Shown here in pieces: positions 1 through 6,230 of a stretch of DNA of 64,000 nt. A program made the translations under genes and the position numbers. The stretch is from assembly GCA_947476625.1 (NCBI GenBank), contig CANJRA010000014.1:1-64000 (forward strand), in the 5' to 3' direction. The notes below the pieces were generated by a model that worked only from the letters and a program-made list of their open reading frames with translations, searched no databases and was not told where the DNA came from. Position 1 is the first letter of the stretch, and every line of letters begins with the position of its first letter. The stretch comes from Fidelibacterota bacterium. GTDB lineage: Bacteria > Pseudomonadota > Alphaproteobacteria > Rhodospirillales > Rhodospirillaceae.

Positions 1-230
1 AGGCCGAGATTATTCTGGCGCAAGGCGGGACGACGGGGGATGCGTGCCGTCGGATCGCGGTCACCGAGCAAACGTACTATCGCTGGCGCAAGGAATATGG
101 CGGCCTGAAGACTGATCAGGCGCGTCGGATGAAGGACCTGGAGAAGGAGAACCTACGGCTTCGCCGGGCGATCTCCGACCTGACGCTCGATAAGCTGATC
201 CTTCAGGAGGCCGCCCGGGGAAACTTCTAA
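1..230 (+). CDS. IS3-family transposase OrfA (3' part)
   Basis: Partial at the left edge; reading starts in frame at base 3 and stops with TAA at 228-230. The visible 75 residues include the helix-turn-helix half with the motif TEQTYYRWRKEYGGLK, then a leucine-zipper-like stretch (KDLEKENLRLRRAISDL) typical of IS3 OrfA proteins, which bind the terminal inverted repeats and dimerise. The end of the gene overlaps the orfB frame, which is shifted by -1, and a slippery heptamer lies four codons before the stop. The full gene would normally be about 90-100 codons, so only its start is missing. Confidence 0.85.
   Translation, partial: AEIILAQGGTTGDACRRIAVTEQTYYRWRKEYGGLKTDQARRMKDLEKENLRLRRAISDLTLDKLILQEAARGNF
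218..224 (+). promoter_or_regulatory. Programmed -1 frameshift heptamer (GGGAAAC) in orfA/orfB overlap
   Basis: GGGAAAC is read in the orfA frame as G GGA AAC, exactly the X XXY YYZ phase required for a -1 slip. The -1 frame is open from 194 and runs directly into OrfB, giving the residues LSPARRRRCIDH before the GTG at 281. In IS3 elements a -1 slip makes the OrfAB transposase; that this heptamer is the site is my inference from phase and position. Confidence 0.6.
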
Positions 231-280
231 GCCCCGCGCGGCGGCGGCGCTGCATCGACCACATACGTCATGAGCTCCCG

Positions 281-1123
281 GTGTCCGAGCGACGGATCTG
301 CCGGGTACTTGGCCAGTATCGATCGACGCAGCGCAAGATACCGCGAGAGGCGAATGATGAGCAGGCGTTGACCGAGGACATCATCGCTCTGGCACGGCAA
401 TATGGTCGCTATGGCTATCGCCGGGTGACTGCGCTGCTGCGCGATGCGGGGTGGACGGTGAACCGAAAGCGGGTCGAGCGCATCTGGCGCCGCGAAGGGC
501 TGAAGGTACCGCAAAAGCAGCCCCGGCGCGGGCGGCTATGGCTGAACGACGGGTCGTGCATCCGGCTGCGGCCTGAATATCCTGGGCATGTCTGGGCTTA
601 TGACTTTGTCGAGGGCCGCACCCATGATGGGCGGAAGTTCCGGATCCTGACGATCATCGACGAGGCTAGCCGTGAATGTCTGGCGCTCGTCGTTGCGCGT
701 CGGTTCCGTCACGAGGATGTTCTGGCAGCCCTGGCGGAGTTATTTATCTCTCGCGGGCCGCCTGCCAACATTAGGTCCGACAATGGCCCGGAATTTATAG
801 CCACCGCCGTACAGAAATGGCTGGCTCAGGTCGGCGTGAAGACGCTTTACATCACCCCGGCATCGCCCTGGGAGAATGGCTACAACGAGAGCTTCAATGG
901 GTCGCTGCGCGACGAGCTGCTCGACGGCGAGATCTTCTACAGCCTCGCCGAAGCCAAGGTGCTGATCGAAGCCTGGCGACGGCACTACAACACGATCCGC
1001 CCGCACCGCAGCCTTGGCTACCGACCGCCGGCCCCGGAAACCGCGACGCCGCCATTGCCGCCTTCCGGTTCCGCTACGCTCCACCTTCAGGCGTCAATGG
1101 CGAAGGAGGCAATAATGCACTAA
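281..1123 (+). CDS. IS3-family transposase OrfB (DDE integrase)
   Basis: Retroviral-type integrase (rve) domain that carries out strand transfer as part of the OrfAB fusion. From the GTG at 281 it encodes 280 residues, but the frame is open upstream to 194 and the natural product is probably OrfAB made by the -1 slip at 218-224. An HTH_21-like N-terminal region (YGRYGYRRVTALLR) precedes the catalytic core. The DDE residues are visible in WAYDFVEG, IRSDNGPEF and ENGYNESFNG, and the C-terminal signature YNTIRPHRSLGYRPP is present. The reading frame is intact, so the element may be active if its left half is also intact. Confidence 0.9.
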   Translation: MSERRICRVLGQYRSTQRKIPREANDEQALTEDIIALARQYGRYGYRRVTALLRDAGWTVNRKRVERIWRREGLKVPQKQPRRGRLWLNDGSCIRLRPEYPGHVWAYDFVEGRTHDGRKFRILTIIDEASRECLALVVARRFRHEDVLAALAELFISRGPPANIRSDNGPEFIATAVQKWLAQVGVKTLYITPASPWENGYNESFNGSLRDELLDGEIFYSLAEAKVLIEAWRRHYNTIRPHRSLGYRPPAPETATPPLPPSGSATLHLQASMAKEAIMH

Positions 1124-1157
1124 CATTCAACTTGGACCACTCAGTGGGGGCCGATCA

Positions 1158-1471
1158 TTGACATCCTCAAAAATGATCAAGTCATAAAGAAAATCCTGTT
1201 CACTGAAGTCGCCAAGCTTGAGGTTTATAAACAAGATCAAATCACCGTCGATTTGATCTGTTGTGACATTATGTTAGGCCCGAATGACAGCGACCCCATG
1301 TGGACCGTGCATGAGGAACTGGAAGGCTTCCAAGCGTTAATGAAGAGTTTTGAGCGCCTGCCTGGCTTCAATAATCTGTGGTTCCCTGCCATCGTTAAGC
1401 CGGCCTTCGCGGAAAATCGCACGGTGATATTCGATAGGGCGTCCGGGAAAGACTTCCGGCCTATAGGATGA
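1158..1471 (+). pseudogene. 3' remnant of an unknown gene cut by the IS
   Basis: Directly after the IS end, one frame (codons counted from 1160) is open for 104 codons to TGA at 1469-1471, with no start codon near the junction. The residues include QITVDLICCDIMLGPND and a following stretch rich in acidic and aromatic residues. The base composition is AT-richer than the neighbouring genes, which suggests acquired DNA. I do not recognise the family. The first internal ATG (1253-1270 region) lacks a ribosome site, so this is most likely the distal part of a gene whose 5' part lies on the other side of the element. Confidence 0.5.
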
Positions 1472-1541
1472 AACTGGATCTTGGCTAAAATTAAGGCGCA
1501 GGTATGTTCCATTGCCGCCGCCCTGACCCTATATTGTCTCT

Positions 1542-2432
1542 ATGACCATTCCTGAAATCCTCACCGATCTTCTGGCCCGCGTGGGCATTGGCTCGCAGCG
1601 CGATCCTTTGCCGGCGGTGGTTGTCATTCGTTTGCACGGTGCTATCGGGCAGGCGGGCTTTGGCCGTCGCGGGTTGTCGCTGGCGACGTTGGAGCCGATT
1701 ATCAAGCGGGCGTTCTCGAAGCGCGTGCGCGCGGTGTGTTTGCTGATCAACTCGCCGGGCGGCTCGCCCGTGCAGTCGGCGCAGATCGCGGGGATGATCC
1801 GCCAATATTCGCAAGATAAGAGAATCCCGGTCTTTGCCTTCGCCGAGGATGTCGCGGCGTCGGGCGGCTATTGGCTGGCGCTGGCGGCGGATGAGATTTA
1901 CGCCGACCCGATGTCGGTGCTGGGGTCCATCGGCGTGATCTCGGCGAGCTTCGGGTTTCAGGAACTGATCGCCAAAATCGGCATCGAGCGCCGCGTTCAC
2001 ACGCAAGGCGAAAACAAAAGCATGCTCGATCCGTTCCGCCCGGAAGATCCGGATGACGTGCGGCGCTTGAAGGAAATTCAGTCCGACATCCATCATCAGT
2101 TTAAAAATTATGTGAAGCAGCGGCGCGGCGAACGTTTGGTGGCCAGCGACGAGACGGTTTTCACGGGCGACATCTGGGCCGGTGAGCGTGCGCTCGAAAT
2201 CGGCTTGGTCGATGGCCTGGGCGACATGCGCACCATTATCCGCCGCAAGTATGGGCCGGATGTACGCTTCTTCACCGTTGAGCGCCCCGCCGGTTGGCTG
2301 ACGCGTAATTTCGGCCGCTTTATGCCGGGCGGCGCGGGTGGCGACACCTATGCCGCCGGGCCGGGGGCGTGGGCGGGCGATGTGCTGTCGGCCGTCGAAG
2401 AGCGCGCGCTTTGGTCGCGTTTCGGTCTATAA
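1542..2432 (+). CDS. sohB: S49-family serine protease (SppA/SohB type)
   Basis: Short (296 aa) S49 peptidase, a Ser/Lys dyad enzyme of the signal-peptide-peptidase/SohB type that degrades leftover signal peptides or membrane fragments. The motif INSPGGSPVQSAQ (about residues 70-82) and the nucleophile motif VAASGGYW (Ser107) are present; Lys159 in GENKSML is in the place of the general base. The usual N-terminal transmembrane anchor is weak here: the first residues are MTIPEILTDLLARVGIG, so the protein may be peripheral. The next gene starts six bases after the stop and is probably co-transcribed. Confidence 0.85.
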   Translation: MTIPEILTDLLARVGIGSQRDPLPAVVVIRLHGAIGQAGFGRRGLSLATLEPIIKRAFSKRVRAVCLLINSPGGSPVQSAQIAGMIRQYSQDKRIPVFAFAEDVAASGGYWLALAADEIYADPMSVLGSIGVISASFGFQELIAKIGIERRVHTQGENKSMLDPFRPEDPDDVRRLKEIQSDIHHQFKNYVKQRRGERLVASDETVFTGDIWAGERALEIGLVDGLGDMRTIIRRKYGPDVRFFTVERPAGWLTRNFGRFMPGGAGGDTYAAGPGAWAGDVLSAVEERALWSRFGL

Positions 2433-2438
2433 TCCGCG

Positions 2439-2636
2439 ATGCTCAAAATCCTACTCACGGCCGGTGTCATCTACGCGGTTTGGCTGCTTTACAAGTATCG
2501 CAGCCGTATCGCGGCGGTCCATAAAACCGTGATGGAGGAAAACGCGCGCGCGCCGGTAGCGCAAGATTTGGTGCCATGCCCGAAGTGTGGCGCATATGCC
2601 GCAGCCGGCACCGTCTGTTCATGCGAAAAAGCCTGA
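2439..2636 (+). CDS. Small membrane-anchored zinc-ribbon-like protein
   Basis: 65 residues. A single N-terminal transmembrane helix (ILLTAGVIYAVWLLYKY) is followed by a charged linker and a short cysteine cluster CPKCGAYAAAGTVCSC that could bind zinc. The plan (membrane anchor plus C-terminal Cys pairs) resembles small PP0621-type proteins, but I cannot assign a function. It begins six bases after the S49 protease stop, so the two are likely one operon; a link to membrane quality control is only inferred from position. Confidence 0.65.
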   Translation: MLKILLTAGVIYAVWLLYKYRSRIAAVHKTVMEENARAPVAQDLVPCPKCGAYAAAGTVCSCEKA

Positions 2637-2731
2637 ATTTCCACTATATTTCGGGCTGAATCCCCGAGCCTTTCCTTGATTCTCCGCGCCCTGGCCGTTA
2701 GCTTCGCCGCTCATTTAACGGATGTGCAGCC

Positions 2732-3850
2732 ATGGCCCGCGCCAAGAAAAAACCTATCAAAAAGATCAAAGCTAAAGTGAAGCCGAAGGCTAAGAAGCCC
2801 GCGGTGAAAAAGGCTGCCGTGAAAAAGGTTGTGGCCAAGAAGGGCGCGATCAAGAAACCCGTTAAGAAGCCGGTCGCTAAGAAGCCAGTGGTTAAAAAGC
2901 CCGTGGCTAAAAAGAAAGTGGCGAAGAAAGTTGCGCCCGCCGCTAAACGGGCACGCGCGCCTGCAGTCAAAACCTCTACGCCGAAAAAGCCGCTCGACTT
3001 TCAATCGCTGATTCTGAAGCTGCAGAAGTTCTGGGCCGACCAAGGCTGCGTCATTCTGCAGCCCTACGATATGGAGATGGGCGCAGGCACATTTCATCCG
3101 GCGACGACATTGCGCGCGCTGGGCAAAGATTCGTGGAGCGCTGCCTATGTGCAGCCCTCGCGCCGTCCAACCGATGGCCGTTACGGCGAGAACCCGAACC
3201 GCTTGCAGCACTACTATCAGTTTCAAGTGATCATGAAGCCGTCGCCGGCGGACCCGCAGGCGCTGTATCTCGAGAGCTTGAAAGCTATCGGCATCGATGT
3301 GAACGCGCACGACATTCGCTTTGTCGAAGACGACTGGGAAAGCCCGACGCTGGGCGCCTGGGGCCTTGGCTGGGAAGTGTGGTGCGACGGCATGGAAGTC
3401 ACGCAGTTCACGTACTTCCAGCAAGTCGGTGGAATTGAATGCGATCCGGTCGCGGTAGAGTTGACCTACGGCTTGGAACGCTTGGCGATGTATGTGCAGG
3501 GCGTCGAGAACGTGTTTGATCTCGATTTCAATGGCCGCGGCGTGACGTATGGCGACGTGTTCCACCGCGCCGAGGTCGATTACTCCGCGCACAACTTCGA
3601 GCATGCCGATACCGACATTCTGTTCGAGCGTTTCAAGTCTTGCGAAAAAGAGTGCAACGCGCTTTTGGATAAAAAACTCGCGCAGCCGGCCTACGATCAG
3701 TGCATCAAGGCATCGCATACGTTTAATCTTCTCGATGCGCGCGGCGTCATCAGCGTCACCGAACGCGCGGCGTATATCGGCCGCGTGCGTGCGCTGGCCA
3801 AATTATGTTGCGAAGCCTGGCTCGCACCTACCAACGCGAAGGCGGGGTAA
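2732..3850 (+). CDS. glyQ: Glycyl-tRNA synthetase alpha subunit with basic N-terminal tail
   Basis: Class II aminoacyl-tRNA synthetase alpha chain of the bacterial alpha2beta2 GlyRS. The catalytic core starts near residue 88 ([19 protein letters not shown]) and carries the motifs [32 protein letters not shown] and TYFQQVGG. A typical GlyQ is about 290-300 residues; this frame has 372 because of an 87-residue tail made almost only of Lys, Ala, Val and Pro (repeats such as KKPVAKKPV), like histone H1 or AlgP. The ATG at 2732 is the only ATG before the core, although internal GTG codons could also start translation. glyS follows after five bases. Confidence 0.93.
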   Translation: MARAKKKPIKKIKAKVKPKAKKPAVKKAAVKKVVAKKGAIKKPVKKPVAKKPVVKKPVAKKKVAKKVAPAAKRARAPAVKTSTPKKPLDFQSLILKLQKFWADQGCVILQPYDMEMGAGTFHPATTLRALGKDSWSAAYVQPSRRPTDGRYGENPNRLQHYYQFQVIMKPSPADPQALYLESLKAIGIDVNAHDIRFVEDDWESPTLGAWGLGWEVWCDGMEVTQFTYFQQVGGIECDPVAVELTYGLERLAMYVQGVENVFDLDFNGRGVTYGDVFHRAEVDYSAHNFEHADTDILFERFKSCEKECNALLDKKLAQPAYDQCIKASHTFNLLDARGVISVTERAAYIGRVRALAKLCCEAWLAPTNAKAG

Positions 3851-3855
3851 CAGCC

Positions 3856-5928
3856 ATGTCCGAACTTCTCCTCGAAATCTTCTCGGAAGAAATTCCCGCG
3901 CGTATGCAAAAGCAGGCGGCGGCGGATCTCGCGCGTCTGGTGGGCGATGCCCTGAAAACAGCGGGCCTTGAAACGAAATCCCTCACTGCATTCGGCGGTC
4001 CGCGCCGCCTGACGCTGGTGGCCGACGGCTTGCCCAAAGCGCAGCCCGACACCGCCGAGGAACGCAAAGGCCCGCAGGTCGGCGCGCCCGAACAAGCCGT
4101 TCAAGGTTTCTTGCGCGCGGCCGGGCTGACAAGTCTGGATCAAGCCGAACAGCGCGAGATGCCGAAGGGCATGTTCTATTTCGCGGTCACGACCAAAAAA
4201 GGCCGTCCGACCGCCGAAGTACTTAAAGACATCATTGAAACTGCGTTGGCGCAGTTGCCGTGGCCGAAGTCGATGCGTTGGGCCGATAAGCCGACGCGTT
4301 GGGTGCGCCCACTCCATAGTATTTTGTGCGTGCTCGACGGCAAGGTTGTGCCTGTGTCCTTCGGCGGACTCACGGCCGGCAATGCCACGCGCGGACATCG
4401 TTTCCTCGCGCCGGCGGTTTTCGCTGTGAAGAACTTCGCTGATTATAAAGCGCGGCTGAAGACGGCCTATGTGCTGGTTGATCCGGCCGAACGCAGCGCC
4501 ATCATCGCCGATACGCTGGTCAAGCTGGCCGCGAAAGAAAGCCTGACGGTGCAGGATGATTTAGGCCTGTTGGCCGAAGTCACCGGTCTCGCCGAATGGC
4601 CGGTGCCGTTGCTGGGCACGATCGATGCCGCTTTCATGCATGTGCCCGCCGAAGTGCTGACCTCGGCCATGCGCAAGCATCAGAAGTATTTCACGCTCAT
4701 CACCAAGCAGGGCGCTTTCTCGCCGCGTTTCGGCGTGGTCGCCAATATGGAAACGGCGGACAAGGGCAAAGCCATCATCGCCGGGAACGAGCGCGTACTG
4801 CGGGCGCGCTTGTCGGATGCGCGGTTCTTCTGGGATCAGGATAAAAAGCGCACACTCGAAAGCCGTTTGCCGAAATTGGAAGAACGCGTGTTCCAAGCCA
4901 AGCTCGGCACCATGCGTGCGAAGGTTGACCGGATTGCGGCGCTTGCGGGATATCTCGCTTCGCCCATCGGCGCCGACGCCGAACAAGCCCGCCGTGCGGC
5001 GCTGTTGTGCAAAGCCGATCTCTCGTCCGACATGGTCGGGGAGTTTCCCGACCTGCAGGGCGTCATGGGCCGCTATTACGCGCTGGCCCATAACGAGCAA
5101 GAAGATGTGGCCGACGCCATCGCCGAACATTACTCGCCGCTCGGCCCCAACGATTCATGCCCGACCGCGCCGCTGAGTGTTGTGGTTTCGCTGGCGGATA
5201 AACTCGACAGCCTCGCCGGCTTCTTCGCCATCAACGAAAAGCCGACGGGCTCGAAAGACCCTTATGCCTTGCGCCGCGCAGCACTCGGCGTGATCCGCAT
5301 AATTCTCGAAAACAAATTGCGGCTGCCGCTGCTGGCCGCGTTTGAATTCGCCATCGGCGGATACAACGGTCTGGCACAAGACAGCGCGCGTGAAAAAGTC
5401 TCCCGCGAGATTCTCGACTTCTTTGCCGACCGCTTGAAAGCGCACTTGCGCGATAAAGGCGTGCGTCATGATCTCGTGTCGGCGGTGTTTGCACTCGGCG
5501 ATGAAGACGATCTCGTGCGCCTGATCGCGCGCGTCGAAGCGTTAGCCGGCTTTGTCGCCAGCGATGATGGCGCCAATCTGCTGGTTGCTTACCGTCGTGC
5601 CGCCAACATCGTGCGCATCGAAGATAAGAAAGACAACGTCACCTATAGCGGCGACATCGCTGACGGTGATCTCGGCGCGCCGGAAGCGTCGGCGTTGTTG
5701 TCGGCGATTGGCACTGTCGAGGCCACCGTGACCCCGGCACTGGCGAAGGAAGACTTCACGGCCGCCATGGGCGCGCTCGCGAGTTTGCGTCAGCCGGTCG
5801 ATACCTTCTTCGACAAGGTGAAGGTCAACGCCGACGACCCCACGCAACGCGTGGCGCGGCTTCGGCTATTGTCCCGGATCGAGGCCGCCATGAATAAGGT
5901 CGCGGATTTCTCGAAAATTGAGGGTTAG
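3856..5928 (+). CDS. glyS: Glycyl-tRNA synthetase beta subunit
   Basis: 690-residue beta chain of GlyRS, which holds the anticodon-binding and HD-like tRNA-recognition regions. The family N-terminus [17 protein letters not shown] is present and fixes the start at 3856, five bases after the glyQ stop, although the frame is open further upstream. Characteristic stretches include TWAD-like [16 protein letters not shown] and RHQKYF-type [10 protein letters not shown], and the conserved C-terminal [14 protein letters not shown] near the end. Length is normal and the frame intact. The gene is followed by a 300-bp gap containing a large inverted repeat. Confidence 0.96.
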   Translation: MSELLLEIFSEEIPARMQKQAAADLARLVGDALKTAGLETKSLTAFGGPRRLTLVADGLPKAQPDTAEERKGPQVGAPEQAVQGFLRAAGLTSLDQAEQREMPKGMFYFAVTTKKGRPTAEVLKDIIETALAQLPWPKSMRWADKPTRWVRPLHSILCVLDGKVVPVSFGGLTAGNATRGHRFLAPAVFAVKNFADYKARLKTAYVLVDPAERSAIIADTLVKLAAKESLTVQDDLGLLAEVTGLAEWPVPLLGTIDAAFMHVPAEVLTSAMRKHQKYFTLITKQGAFSPRFGVVANMETADKGKAIIAGNERVLRARLSDARFFWDQDKKRTLESRLPKLEERVFQAKLGTMRAKVDRIAALAGYLASPIGADAEQARRAALLCKADLSSDMVGEFPDLQGVMGRYYALAHNEQEDVADAIAEHYSPLGPNDSCPTAPLSVVVSLADKLDSLAGFFAINEKPTGSKDPYALRRAALGVIRIILENKLRLPLLAAFEFAIGGYNGLAQDSAREKVSREILDFFADRLKAHLRDKGVRHDLVSAVFALGDEDDLVRLIARVEALAGFVASDDGANLLVAYRRAANIVRIEDKKDNVTYSGDIADGDLGAPEASALLSAIGTVEATVTPALAKEDFTAAMGALASLRQPVDTFFDKVKVNADDPTQRVARLRLLSRIEAAMNKVADFSKIEG

Positions 5929-5953
5929 CTTCGCCCTCAGCCCAAACTACACC

Positions 5954-6075
5954 GTCATGCCCGGGCTTGACCCGGGCATCCAGGGTGGCCGGGTGCGATG
6001 TCGGTGGCGGGGCCGTTTTTTCCGCATGGATTCATGCCGCTAACCCTGGATCCTCGGGTCAAGCCCGAGGATGAC
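5954..6075 (+). repeat. Alphaproteobacterial-type palindromic intergenic repeat
   Basis: Two 33-base arms (5954-5986 and 6043-6075) are near-perfect inverted copies. Each arm is itself a hairpin: ATGCCCGGG/CCCGGGCAT with loop CTTGA, and ATCCTCGGG/CCCGAGGAT with loop TCAAG. The outer CCAGGGT/ACCCTGG pair joins them into a cruciform-like structure. Elements with this look are scattered between genes in many alphaproteobacteria. It may also end transcription from glyS, although no long T-run follows. No second copy was seen in this window. Confidence 0.75.
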
Positions 6076-6106
6076 ATGGGTGCATGAGGCTTGATGACAC
6101 CCTAAA

Positions 6107-6228
6107 TGTAAGCTCCTCTCGTAAAATTCGGCCTACTTACGCAATTTTTACGTAAGTCCGGTGTTGTAAGCTCCTCATTTTCGTCCTATTTAAGGTCACC
6201 TTACCTTACCGGGAAAGTGGAGCTTACA
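6107..6228 (+). promoter_or_regulatory. Putative operator region of the HTH-dikinase gene
   Basis: Three copies of one word surround the start: TGTAAGCTCCTC at 6107-6118, the same at 6165-6176 (58 bases apart), and the inverse GGAGCTTACA at 6219-6228, directly before the ATG at 6231. Between the first two lies a second inverted repeat, ACTTACG (6135-6141) and CGTAAGT (6151-6157), with a 9-base A/T-rich spacer. The third copy overlaps the likely Shine-Dalgarno GTGGAG, so a bound protein could block both transcription and translation. That the HTH of the downstream protein binds here is inference. Confidence 0.45.
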
Positions 6229-6230
6229 TC

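Larger units (their letters stand above)
1..1157 (+). mobile_element. IS3-family insertion sequence, right part
   Basis: The window opens inside an IS3-family element. Visible are the 3' part of orfA, a -1 frameshift site, a full orfB integrase with a DDE triad, and a right end. The right end probably closes at 1157, because the reverse complement of the last bases begins TGATCGGCCCCCACTGAG and IS3 elements end in TG...CA. OrfB resembles the IS407-type group. The left end lies before the window, so target-site duplication cannot be checked. Immediately after 1157 the sequence continues as an open frame with no start codon of its own, which fits insertion into a gene. Confidence 0.85.

Noticed and set aside
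2698-2970. Phe/Thr-rich open frame antisense to the glyQ tail
   Set aside because: It is the mirror of the Lys-rich repeat (AAG/AAA read backwards gives CTT/TTT, that is Leu and Phe) and has no ribosome site.
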